Counted from the first letter of the stretch, positions 6,007-12,691 are shown. The stretch: DNA of 14,017 nucleotides from VBDM01 sp035637655 (GCA_035637655.1 DASPWT010000184.1:1-14017), one strand, 5' to 3'. The notes: a model not told the origin generated them from the letters alone. Program-made: numbers and translations.

Positions 6007-6897
6007 TTGCAACTGTTGGACTTCGCACCGTGGCGCCTGGGCCCGTATTGCACGGCGCAGAGCGTCGGCACACCCACCGCGTTTTACCTTTCGAGCCACT
6101 TCCAGGCGATCTTCGGCGTCGGGCAGCGCCGGCCCGTCGGCTATGAGGCGCTCATCCGGGCGACGAGGACGGACGGGCTCCCCATCGCCCCGCCGCAGCT
6201 CCTCGGAAGCGTTCCCGAGGGCGAGGCGCGCGCCGAGTTCGATCGCCAATGCAATCTCCTGCAAGTCGAGAAATTCATCGGCTTGGGCGACGCGCACAGC
6301 CGGCTCTTTCTCAACCTCGACCCGTACGTCGCGGTCGAAGGACGCCGCTTCGCGCCGTTCTTCGCGCAGATGCTCGAGTCGCACAATTTTCCAGCGGACC
6401 GCGTGGCGGTGGAGCTGACGGAATCGCCGCTGCAGGGCATGGAGCGCCTCGCGTCCGCGGTCGACTACTACCGCGAGCTCGGCTGCCAGATCGTCATCGA
6501 CGACTTCGGCGCGGGACATTCCAACTTCGATCGCATCTCGCGCCTGAAGCCCCACATCGTCAAGATCGACCAGGGGATGACCCGCCACGTCACCACCGAC
6601 CCGGTCGCGCGCCGCATGTTCACCGGGGTCGTCTCGGTGCTGCACGACGTGGGCGCGCTCGTCTGCGTCGAAGGCATAGAGACGGAGCACCAGGCGCTTT
6701 GCGCGATCGACGCCAGCGCCGACCTGCTGCAGGGCTTCTACTTGGCGCGGCCCGCCGAGACGCTGGTTGCCGAGGACGCGTGCCGCGACGTGTTCGACCA
6801 CCTGCGCGAAGTATCGGCGCGGCGCCCGACGGGTGGGAATGTCATCAGGCTGCGCCGGCGCTCATCGGGCTTCCCTCCAGGCAGCGTTACCGCCTGA
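6007..6897 (+). CDS. EAL-domain c-di-GMP phosphodiesterase
   Basis: 296 residues from TTG 6007. One EAL domain fills nearly the whole protein: E47-A48-L49 (YEALIRA), N103 (LNLDP), E136 (ELTES), D165-D166 (IDDFGAG), K186 (KIDQG), E222 (VEGIE) and Q242 (LLQGFYLARP). All metal- and substrate-binding positions are intact, so it is probably an active enzyme that hydrolyses c-di-GMP to pGpG. There is no membrane segment, GGDEF or recognisable sensor domain, so it should be cytosolic. The frame is open from ATG 5845, but the sigma-54 promoter at 5952-5967 and GGGAG 6 nt before TTG 6007 favour the shorter form; TTG 6016 is also possible. The Arg-rich tail after residue ~275 is outside the domain. Confidence 0.88.
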   Translation: MQLLDFAPWRLGPYCTAQSVGTPTAFYLSSHFQAIFGVGQRRPVGYEALIRATRTDGLPIAPPQLLGSVPEGEARAEFDRQCNLLQVEKFIGLGDAHSRLFLNLDPYVAVEGRRFAPFFAQMLESHNFPADRVAVELTESPLQGMERLASAVDYYRELGCQIVIDDFGAGHSNFDRISRLKPHIVKIDQGMTRHVTTDPVARRMFTGVVSVLHDVGALVCVEGIETEHQALCAIDASADLLQGFYLARPAETLVAEDACRDVFDHLREVSARRPTGGNVIRLRRRSSGFPPGSVTA

Positions 6898-6968
6898 TGG
6901 CCCACCTGAAAAACGAGCTCGAAAAATGGGGCCGGGTCATCAGGGAAAGACGCATGCGCGTCGAGTGA
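6897..6968 (+). CDS. Possible 23-residue small protein coupled to the EAL gene
   Basis: ATG 6897-6899 overlaps the EAL stop in a TGATG junction and opens a 23-codon frame, beginning MAHLKNELEKWGRVIRE and ending RRMRVE, that stops at TGA 6966-6968. The peptide is rich in Lys, Arg and Glu and could form an amphipathic helix. There is no strong ribosome-binding site, so translation would depend on coupling to the EAL gene. It could also be the frameshifted original C-terminus of the EAL protein. No family is recognised. Confidence 0.35.
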   Translation: MAHLKNELEKWGRVIRERRMRVE

Positions 6969-7014
6969 CAAGCCTCTCAGGGCGTCGATGCCATGATTCG
7001 TTCCTGCTTCACTC

Positions 7015-7043
7015 TTGACAACCCATTCGGACGCGCCTAGCCT
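7015..7043 (+). promoter_or_regulatory. Probable sigma-70 promoter of the amidase operon
   Basis: A perfect TTGACA (7015-7020) is followed after 17 nt by TAGCCT (7038-7043), a weak but family-typical -10. The predicted leader of about 115 nt contains a hairpin CGATGC-CTTC-GCATCG (7079-7094) and the tandem repeat at 7101-7132 before the ribosome-binding site. Confidence 0.5.
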
Positions 7044-7100
7044 GATTGTCCCCTGTTGCGGCCCTCCAGGAAGGGGATCGATGCCTTCGCATCGGTCGAG

Positions 7101-7132
7101 CGCCCAGCACTTCTGACGCCCAGCACTTCTGA
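7101..7132. repeat. Perfect tandem duplication of a 16-bp unit
   Basis: The unit CGCCCAGCACTTCTGA is present twice, head to tail and without mismatch, at 7101-7116 and 7117-7132, in the leader of the exported amidase gene. It may be slippage-generated, a double protein-binding site, or part of an intergenic repeat family. Confidence 0.7.
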
Positions 7133-7165
7133 CCTGACCGCGCGTTTATCGAAACGGAGGATGCG

Positions 7166-8395
7166 ATGATGCGGAACTGGTTTCATTTCATTTCCCTCGC
7201 AGCGGTTATGTTCTTCGGCCTGGAGGCCGTAGCAGCTGCCGATACGTTCAGGATTCGCCTGACTGGCGCCCGGTGCGCCGATGATCCCGCATGCCACAAC
7301 CGGTTCCACCCCGCAATCAAGCCGGTGATCACCGTCAAACCGGGTGACACCGTCATCATGGAGACGCGGGACGCATTCGATGGGCAGATCACGCGGGCGT
7401 CCACGGCGGCCGACGTGATCCCTACCTTTCTCGGCGGCCCGCTCAATCTCAACCTTGTCCATCCGCTGACCGGACCGGTCGCGATCCAGGGGGCCGAGCC
7501 GGGCGATCTTCTCGTGGTGCACATCGTCGACATCATCCAGGACGACTTCGCCTATACGATCAACGTCCCGGGCTTTGGCTTCCTCAGGAGCGAAGTTCCG
7601 GGGCCGGCGATTCTGCACTGGGACATCATGGGAGACGTAGCCACTTCGCGCGACCTGCCCGGGGTCCGCATCCATGCGGAACCTTCGATGGGAACGACGG
7701 GAATCGCCTTGTCCGTCGCCAAGACCGAGGAGGTCTTTCAGCGCGAGCACGAGCTTGCCGGGCGCGGCGGGTTCGTGCTGGAGCCAAACCCGGACGACGC
7801 GGTACCGGCAAGCCTGTGCGGGCATGGCGGGACGGTCGCCAGCCGGTGCTTGCGCACGATCCCCACGCGCGAGAACGCGGGGAACATCGACGTCAAGCAG
7901 CTGACCAAAGGCGGCAGGCTTCTTATTCCCGTATTCGTGCCCGGGGCGCTCTTTTCGGCGGGCGACGCTCACTTCGCGCAGGGTGACGGCGAGATCGCCG
8001 GCACCACGATGGAGATGAATGTCACCCTGGTCGTCAAGTTTTCCGTTCGCAAAGGCGAGGCGAAGCGGCTGGGCATCACCACTTTCCAGTTTGAGCGGGA
8101 CGATTTCTTCGCCCTGCCCGAGCGGGCGGTGCCGAAGCGCTTCTTTGCCACCACGGGAATTTCGGTGGATCGCGTCACCGGAAAAAACGAGAGCGAGGAT
8201 CTGACGCTCTCGGCCAGGAATGCTGCGCTCAACATGATCGATCACCTGGTTCGCACCCGGGGGCTGACGCGCCAGCAAGCCTACATGCTCTCCAGCACCG
8301 CGGTTGACCTCCACATCAACCAGTTGGTCGATGTGCCGAACTTCCTGGTGTCGGCGTTTCTTCATCTCGATGTTTTCCACGACGATAGGGACTAA
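7166..8395 (+). CDS. Exported acetamidase/formamidase family protein
   Basis: 409 residues. It belongs to the FmdA/AmdA family, which hydrolyses short-chain amides to the acid and ammonia. Signatures include VKPGDTVIMETRDAFDGQIT, NLVHPLTGPVAIQGAEPGDL, and PVFVPGALFSAGDAHFAQGD followed by GEIAGTTME. Unlike the cytosolic formamidases of this family, it begins with a Sec-type signal peptide (MMRNWFHFISLAAVMFFGLE, cleavage near VAA|ADTF at about residue 25), so it should act in the periplasm. ATG 7166 (or ATG 7169) follows GGAGG at 5 nt. The C-terminal half (LTLSARNAALNMIDHLVRTR, then LHINQLVDVPNFLVSAFLHL) matches the family's usual end. A TAXI receptor follows after 49 nt, probably on the same transcript. 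The region seems less GC-rich than its flanks. The actual amide substrate is unknown. Confidence 0.88.
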   Translation: MMRNWFHFISLAAVMFFGLEAVAAADTFRIRLTGARCADDPACHNRFHPAIKPVITVKPGDTVIMETRDAFDGQITRASTAADVIPTFLGGPLNLNLVHPLTGPVAIQGAEPGDLLVVHIVDIIQDDFAYTINVPGFGFLRSEVPGPAILHWDIMGDVATSRDLPGVRIHAEPSMGTTGIALSVAKTEEVFQREHELAGRGGFVLEPNPDDAVPASLCGHGGTVASRCLRTIPTRENAGNIDVKQLTKGGRLLIPVFVPGALFSAGDAHFAQGDGEIAGTTMEMNVTLVVKFSVRKGEAKRLGITTFQFERDDFFALPERAVPKRFFATTGISVDRVTGKNESEDLTLSARNAALNMIDHLVRTRGLTRQQAYMLSSTAVDLHINQLVDVPNFLVSAFLHLDVFHDDRD

Positions 8396-8444
8396 GACAG
8401 GAACGAAGACAAGAAATAGAACCAGCACCGGGCCGAGGTTCAAG

Positions 8445-9452
8445 ATGAACCGGCGCGAGTTTCTTGCAACGGCGTCCGGCGTTGCCGCGGCAGGGTTCTT
8501 TCCGCGCGTCTGCCTGGCTCACTTAGGCGCTCACGAGGGACGTTTCACCACCGGGGGCCTGACCCTCGTCAGCGGCTACTGCCCTGAAGGCCACCATCTG
8601 GTGGGCCAGGCCGTAGTCGAACTCATTTCGCAACATGTCTCCACAGCCAAGAGGTCGCAGCTCACGGTCATAGCGAGTTCCGCAGACACGCTCCGGTTGC
8701 TGCGAGCCGGCCACACCGACACTCCCTATGGCCGGTTCAGCGTGGATCTCGCCCTGGTGGAGGGTGACGAGGCCTACGCCGCATTAAAAGGGACCCATGC
8801 TTCGGGCTTGCAGGACGCGGGTGGACTCCGGCTGCTGACACTGCTCCCGGCGCAGTATCTTCACATTGTGACGCTCGGCGGAAGTCCGATCCGGAGCATC
8901 GGGGAGCTCAAGGGAAAGACGGTCTCCGTTGGCCCGGCTCGAAGCCGATCCGAAAAGCTGACGCTGCGGCTTCTGGAAGCGCTTGACCCGTCCGTCGGAA
9001 CCTCTTTGCAGCGGGCGGCGCTCGGTTTATCGGAGTCGATGTGGGCGTTGTCGGAGAAAAAAATCGACGCCCTTGCGTGGCACGGACCTGTTTCCCCGGC
9101 GCTGTTTGAACATCTCGCCGGACTCCTGAAAATCCGCACTACGCTGCTGTCGCACGAGGAGGGGGTCCCAAAGCTGCGAGAAAAGTACGGAACCGCCTAC
9201 TACCCCGCGCTGATCCGGCAGGGGGCCTATCCGTGGCTCGACAAAGATGTCCGTGTCGTTGGCACCCAGAACCTCCTCATCAGTCGGCTGGATCTCCCCG
9301 TTCAGACGGCTTATGACATCGTGAAAACGCTCAACTCTCATCGGGATGTTTTCACAGGTGGGGATCGCCGACTGAGCGACATCGGCGCCGGACCGGAGAC
9401 CTACATGCCCTTTCCTGAGCACCCCGGTGCCCTGAAATTCCGTGAGGGATAG
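8445..9452 (+). CDS. TAXI-type TRAP transporter solute receptor
   Basis: 335 residues. The N-terminus MNRREFLATASGVAAAGFF is a twin-arginine-like (RREFL) export signal, cleaved before about residue 28. The body has the layout of TAXI (TRAP-associated extracytoplasmic immunogenic) periplasmic binding proteins: 'T.....G.....gqAVvELI', a SADTLRLLRAG stretch, FSVDLALVEGDEAYAALKG, 'lr.L..L...ylHIVtl..SpI.si.eLKGKTVSVGP', and the C-terminal 'ay.IVKtLn....'. ATG 8445 is chosen because it begins the export signal; only GAGG at 7 nt precedes it. No TRAP membrane component is in the window, so it either uses a distant permease or acts as a ligand sensor. The 8396-8444 gap is A-rich without a terminator, supporting an operon with the amidase. 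Divergence from standard TAXI members leaves family-level uncertainty. Confidence 0.78.
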   Translation: MNRREFLATASGVAAAGFFPRVCLAHLGAHEGRFTTGGLTLVSGYCPEGHHLVGQAVVELISQHVSTAKRSQLTVIASSADTLRLLRAGHTDTPYGRFSVDLALVEGDEAYAALKGTHASGLQDAGGLRLLTLLPAQYLHIVTLGGSPIRSIGELKGKTVSVGPARSRSEKLTLRLLEALDPSVGTSLQRAALGLSESMWALSEKKIDALAWHGPVSPALFEHLAGLLKIRTTLLSHEEGVPKLREKYGTAYYPALIRQGAYPWLDKDVRVVGTQNLLISRLDLPVQTAYDIVKTLNSHRDVFTGGDRRLSDIGAGPETYMPFPEHPGALKFREG

Positions 9453-9477
9453 GCGGAGTGCGAACGCTTTCCTGAAA

Positions 9478-9501
9478 AACGGCGCCCCGCGGGGCGCCGT
9501 T
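9478..9501. terminator. Bidirectional intrinsic terminator
   Basis: A perfect 24-bp palindrome (left arm AACGGCGCCCCG, 9478-9489) forms a very stable GC-rich hairpin between two convergent genes. The minus-strand transcript of the heme-binding gene meets a run of five U (plus-strand A's at 9475-9479) as the stem ends. The plus-strand transcript meets the poorer CCTGTTTTGG. It should therefore stop both, more efficiently on the minus strand. Confidence 0.85.
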
Positions 9502-9523
9502 CCTGTTTTGGCTAGCCGTGTTC

Positions 9524-10006
9524 TTACAGACCAGCCGCCTTCAAGCCCGCCACTGCGGCTTGCGCGTCCTGGTCCGAATTCGCGCCGCTGACGCCGATTG
9601 CGCCGATGACCTTGCCGCCGGTCATGATCGGCACTCCGCCCTCGATCGGCGTCGCTCCGGAGAGACCGAGCAGCGCAACCCGCCCCTTGGCGATGCCGTC
9701 CTCGAACGCCTTGGTCGGGCGGCGGAACATGGCCGCCGCCTTGGCCTTGTCGAGCGCGACCTGCACGCTCGCGGTCTGGGTGTCGTCCATGCGCTCGTAG
9801 TAGACGAGGAAGCCGTGGTTGTCGACGACCGCGATCGCCATGCGCCAGCCGTTCTTCCTCGATTCCGCGGCCGCGCCGGCCGCGATTTTCTTGGCCAGCT
9901 CGAGGCCGATCTCCTGGCCGTAGGGCGGGCGTTCCTGGGCAAAGGCGCCGGCGGCGAACAGCGTGAATGCGAGGCCCGGTATGAGTATGAATCTGCTCGG
10001 TGACAT
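9524..10006 (-). CDS. Secreted HbpS/GlcG family heme-binding-type protein
   Basis: 160 residues. A Sec signal peptide (MSPSRFILIPGLAFTLFAAG, cleavage at AFA|QE, residue 23) precedes a single GlcG/HbpS (PF03928-type) domain. Motifs are ELAKKIAAGAAAESRKNGW, MAIAVVDNHGFLVYYERMDD, VALDKAKAAAMFRRPTKAF, and the GATPIEGGVPIMTGGKVIGA stretch followed by IGVSG. Family members bind heme or corrinoid-like ligands, or act as redox-sensing partners; many are exported single-domain proteins of this length. Start ATG 10006 has GGGGGG at 4-5 nt. It is divergent from the di-heme cytochrome gene, and its promoter carries a palindrome, so the two may be co-regulated. Ligand binding is inferred from the family. 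Confidence 0.87.
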   Translation of the reverse strand: MSPSRFILIPGLAFTLFAAGAFAQERPPYGQEIGLELAKKIAAGAAAESRKNGWRMAIAVVDNHGFLVYYERMDDTQTASVQVALDKAKAAAMFRRPTKAFEDGIAKGRVALLGLSGATPIEGGVPIMTGGKVIGAIGVSGANSDQDAQAAVAGLKAAGL

Positions 10007-10071
10007 TTGTTCCCCCCTTGTGATGATGGTGCTGACGGATGAACCGGACAGAAAATTCGACTTGCCGGCGG

Positions 10072-10100
10072 ATTATGTTTGGCATCGATGCCGCGGTCAA
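10072..10100 (-). promoter_or_regulatory. Promoter of the HbpS-like gene
   Basis: On the minus strand, TTGACC (plus-strand 10095-10100, 5 of 6) and CATAAT (10072-10077, 5 of 6) are separated by exactly 17 nt. The start point would be near 10065, giving a leader of about 58 nt. This is the best sigma-70 match in the window. Confidence 0.7.
10081..10092. promoter_or_regulatory. 12-bp palindrome in the promoter spacer, candidate operator
   Basis: GGCATCGATGCC is a perfect 12-bp palindrome lying wholly between the -35 and -10 boxes of the HbpS-like gene. Binding of a dimeric regulator there would block or re-shape RNA polymerase contact. No regulator gene is adjacent in the cluster. Confidence 0.5.
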
Positions 10101-10115
10101 GCGGCTGAAAGCGAC

Positions 10116-10130
10116 AATGACGATGTCATT
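10116..10130. promoter_or_regulatory. Inverted repeat upstream of the cytochrome promoter
   Basis: AATGAC (10116-10121) and GTCATT (10125-10130) are exact reverse complements around GAT. The repeat ends 9 bp before the TTGACA box at 10140, an activator-like position for the cytochrome gene, and lies just upstream of the opposite promoter. The binding protein is unknown. Confidence 0.45.
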
Positions 10131-10139
10131 AATTGCCGG

Positions 10140-10169
10140 TTGACACGCCGACTCCCCCCAGCAAAGAAT
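10140..10169 (+). promoter_or_regulatory. Probable sigma-70 promoter of the di-heme cytochrome gene
   Basis: A perfect TTGACA (10140-10145) is followed after 18 nt by AAGAAT (10164-10169, 4 of 6). A start point near 10176 leaves a short leader containing the AAGGAG ribosome-binding site before ATG 10210. A weak -10 and 18-nt spacing fit an activator-dependent promoter. Confidence 0.5.
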
Positions 10170-10209
10170 GGTTTCCGGGAGTCCACTATTTGCGAAGCAA
10201 GGAGTGGCT

Positions 10210-11604
10210 ATGAAAAAGCTCGTCATTGGGCTGCTTTTGGTCCTCGTGGTCATCGGGTTCTTCCTTTTGCGCGATGAAATTCCATCCCCGGACGATTCGT
10301 CCTCTGCAGCCCGGGACCCCGGGGTGCGCGGCGGAGCGGCGGGCGCAGGCGCGCCCATCGCGGGACTGACCCAGACCGAGCTGGCGTTTTTCAACGCGGG
10401 CAAGGACGATTTCGAGGAAGAGGAAGGGATCGACGACGGCCTGGGACCGACGATGAACCTCGGCAGCTGCGCCGGCTGCCATTTGCAGCCGGCAGTCGGC
10501 GGAACCAGTCCTGCGGTGAATCCCCAGGTTGCATTCGCCACCGCGAACGGCGCAGCCAACACCGTTCCGTCATTCATCACGCCGAAAGGGCCGGTGCGCG
10601 AGGCGAGGTTCGTGAGGAACGCCGACGGAACGCCGGACGGCGGCGTCCACGATCTGTTCACCATTGCCGGCCGGTCGGACGCGCCGGGATGCGTGCTCGC
10701 GCAGCCGGACTTCGAGAAGCAGCTCGCGCGCCGCAACGTGATCTTTCGCATTCCCACCCCGGTGTTCGGCGCGGGCTTGATCGAACAGATCCCGGACAAG
10801 GCGATCCTTGCGAACCAGGGCTATGACGCGCCCAGGAAGAAAGAGCTCAAGATCCACGGCCGGCCCAATATCGTTCTCGCCGGCCACGCGATCTCCGGCC
10901 AGGCGAACAACAACGGCAACGACGGCACGGTCGCGCGGTTCGGCTGGAAGGCCCAGAACAAATCGCTGCTGCTGTTCTCCGGCGAGGCGTACAACGTCGA
11001 AATGGGGATCACCAACGAGCTGTTTCAGACCGAGCGCGATGAAACCCGGACGTGCCAGTTTGCGGTGGTTCCCAACGACGTCACCAAGACCGACGGCGAG
11101 ACGCTCGTCGAGGGGATCGGCGCGATCGAGAAGTTCGCCTTCTTCGCGCGCTTCCTGGCGGCGCCGGCGCCTTCGCCCGATACGCCGGGAGGGGCAGATT
11201 CAATTGCAAGGGGCCGAAAGCTGTTCACCGATACCGGGTGCGCGCTCTGCCATACGCCCACGCTCGATACGGGCAACGCCGCCGTCGCCGCGTTGCGCAA
11301 TCAGCCGGCGAATCTCTTCTCCGACCTGCTGGTCCATGACATGGGCCCGGGACTGGCCGACGGGATCACCCAGGGACAGGCAGGCCCCCGAGAGTTTCGC
11401 ACCGCCCCGCTGTGGGGTCTGGGACAGCGGCTGTTCTTCCTGCACGACGGACGAACGCCGGACCTGCGGGAGGCGATCCGGGCGCATCGCAGCGGGAGTT
11501 TCCTGACCTTCAACGCTTCCGAAGCGAACGCGGTGATCAGGAACTTCAATGCGCTCAAGGACGACCAGAAGCAGGACGTTCTAAACTTTCTGCGCTCGTT
11601 GTGA
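10210..11604 (+). CDS. Di-heme oxidoreductase (DHOR) family c-type cytochrome
   Basis: 464 residues. An N-terminal hydrophobic segment (about residues 3-20) exports or anchors the protein. Two CXXCH heme sites are present: C87-A-G-C90-H91 and C344-A-L-C347-H348. Family blocks are LTQTELAFFNAGKDDFEEEE, GLGPTMNLGSCAGCH, RIPTPVFGAGLIEQIPD, GRPNIVLAGHAISGQANNNG, and the C-terminal FRTAPLWGLGQRLFFLHDGR followed by TPDLREAIRAH. This is the DHOR family (PF06537), distantly related to di-heme peroxidases; its electron partner and substrate are usually unknown. ATG 10210 has AAGGAG at 7 nt; the in-frame upstream ATG at 10168 overlaps the promoter -10 and is rejected. The glycosyltransferase follows 16 nt downstream. 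Maturation needs the cell's cytochrome c assembly system, not found here. Confidence 0.92.
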   Translation: MKKLVIGLLLVLVVIGFFLLRDEIPSPDDSSSAARDPGVRGGAAGAGAPIAGLTQTELAFFNAGKDDFEEEEGIDDGLGPTMNLGSCAGCHLQPAVGGTSPAVNPQVAFATANGAANTVPSFITPKGPVREARFVRNADGTPDGGVHDLFTIAGRSDAPGCVLAQPDFEKQLARRNVIFRIPTPVFGAGLIEQIPDKAILANQGYDAPRKKELKIHGRPNIVLAGHAISGQANNNGNDGTVARFGWKAQNKSLLLFSGEAYNVEMGITNELFQTERDETRTCQFAVVPNDVTKTDGETLVEGIGAIEKFAFFARFLAAPAPSPDTPGGADSIARGRKLFTDTGCALCHTPTLDTGNAAVAALRNQPANLFSDLLVHDMGPGLADGITQGQAGPREFRTAPLWGLGQRLFFLHDGRTPDLREAIRAHRSGSFLTFNASEANAVIRNFNALKDDQKQDVLNFLRSL

Positions 11605-11620
11605 CCCTCGTCGGCGTTGC

Positions 11621-12346
11621 ATGAAGATCTCCGTCGTCGTTCCCGCGTTCAACGAAGAGCGGCTGCTGCCCGGCTCGCTCTCCAGCATCCGCGCGGCGAT
11701 GGAAGGGTTCGACCGGCTCGGCTGGAAGTCCGAGCTGATCGTGTGCGACAACAATTCCACCGACCGCACGGCGGAGATCGCGAAGGGCGCGGGGGCGCAG
11801 GTCGTATTCGAGCCGGTCAACCAGATCGGCCGCGCGCGCAACACCGGCGCGGCCCGCGCCGGCGGGGACTGGATCTTTTTCGTGGATGCCGATTCCCGTC
11901 CCGGCGTGGAGCTCTTTCTCGAAGCGGCGGATTGCATCCGCGCCGGGCGCTGCCTGGCCGGCGGAAGCACCGTCGCCTACGAGGATCCGCGTCCCGGCGT
12001 CGCGCTCCTCACCGGAATCTGGAATGCGGTGAGCCGGATCAACAAGTGGGCGGCGGGGGCGTTCATTTTCTGCGAGGCGGCGGCGTTCCGCGAGGCGGGC
12101 GGCTTCAGCGAGGAGCTGTACGCGAGCGAGGAGATCGATCTGTTCCGGCGGCTGAAGCGCATGGCCCGCCGCAGCCGGCGAACCATCGTTATCCTACACC
12201 GCCACCCCTTGAGCACCAGCGGCCGCAAGCTGCGGCTCTATGGCTGGCGCGAGTTTTTCCGGTTCATGGTGAAGACCGTCGTGTCGCGCGGGCGCGCGCT
12301 GCGCAGCCGCGAGGACTGCTTCGCCTGGTACGACGGCCGGCGCTGA
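11621..12346 (+). CDS. Family 2 glycosyltransferase
   Basis: 241 residues with a GT-A fold: MKISVVVPAFNEERLLPGSL at the N-terminus, the nucleotide-binding DNNSTDRT (43-50), and the metal-binding D89-A90-D91 in FFVDADSRPG. A later EIDLFRRLKR block fits the acceptor/catalytic ED-type region. There is no membrane segment, so it is a soluble or peripheral sugar transferase. The donor and acceptor are unknown. ATG 11621 follows the cytochrome stop by 16 nt with no clear ribosome-binding site, so translation may be coupled. The pairing with a periplasmic cytochrome is odd and may be only a transcriptional convenience. Convergent with the small winged-helix gene. Confidence 0.9.
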   Translation: MKISVVVPAFNEERLLPGSLSSIRAAMEGFDRLGWKSELIVCDNNSTDRTAEIAKGAGAQVVFEPVNQIGRARNTGAARAGGDWIFFVDADSRPGVELFLEAADCIRAGRCLAGGSTVAYEDPRPGVALLTGIWNAVSRINKWAAGAFIFCEAAAFREAGGFSEELYASEEIDLFRRLKRMARRSRRTIVILHRHPLSTSGRKLRLYGWREFFRFMVKTVVSRGRALRSREDCFAWYDGRR

Positions 12347-12350
12347 CGAG

Positions 12351-12380
12351 CCCCGGGCGGTCCGTCCGGGGGTTTCTCTT
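12351..12380 (+). terminator. Probable intrinsic terminator of the cytochrome-glycosyltransferase operon
   Basis: CCCCGG (12351-12356) pairs with CCGGGG (12366-12371), extended by G-U and C-G pairs inside, and is followed by GGTTTCTCTT. It begins 4 nt after the glycosyltransferase stop. The U-tract is interrupted, so efficiency may be moderate. Confidence 0.6.
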
Positions 12381-12381
12381 C

Positions 12382-12645
12382 CTAGGTCTGCGTCTGCGCT
12401 TTCAGGTGCGCTTTGGATTTCCTGCCGGGAGCGGCAGGAGGAATATAGCCCGCGATCCGGCAGAGCAGGCCCTCGCTCCTCTTGCCGTTGTTGAATCGAA
12501 TCGACTGGCACAGCATGACCTCGCCCCTGGCCGAGAGCGCGGACACGTGGAGCCGCACGTTTTCAAGCGAGATTCCCGTGTCGGTCGCGATCTCGGAGTC
12601 CAGCCGTTCGCCGCGGTCTTTCAGGTATTTCAGGATTTCCTGCAA
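12382..12645 (-). CDS. Small winged-helix-like regulatory protein
   Basis: 87 residues from TTG at 12643-12645, read as M-Q-E-I-L-K-Y-L-K. The protein has an N-terminal helix (EILKYLKDRGERLDSEIATD), then a recognition-type helix-turn-helix (TGISLENVRLHVSALSARGE) and a basic wing and tail (CRIAGYIPPAAPGRKSKAHL). This is the arrangement of short ArsR/Lrp-like winged-helix proteins; I recall similar hypothetical proteins ending 'GYIPPAAPGRK' in betaproteobacteria. The TTG start is supported by AAGGAG at 8 nt. The frame stays open upstream to 13032, but that part is Glu-rich shadow of another frame. A cysteine pair (VMLCQS..., LLCRIAG) could serve redox or metal sensing; this is speculative. Target genes are unknown. 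Confidence 0.72.
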   Translation of the reverse strand: MQEILKYLKDRGERLDSEIATDTGISLENVRLHVSALSARGEVMLCQSIRFNNGKRSEGLLCRIAGYIPPAAPGRKSKAHLKAQTQT

Positions 12646-12670
12646 GGCGGATACTCCTTGTTTTCTATGT

Positions 12671-12691
12671 CGGGGATGCGTCGGCACCCCG
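12671..12691 (-). other. Leader hairpin of the winged-helix gene
   Basis: On the minus strand CGGGG-TGC pairs with GCA-T-CCCCG (one bulged base) around a CGAC tetraloop, 14 nt upstream of the AAGGAG ribosome-binding site. A TAAAAT element (plus-strand 12705-12710) could be the -10 just upstream. The hairpin may affect translation or message stability; this is not established. Confidence 0.4.

Noticed and set aside
9027..10799. 590-residue minus-strand frame spanning the TAXI, HbpS and cytochrome genes
   Set aside because: It crosses a terminator, promoters and three better-supported genes in other frames, and shows no family signature.
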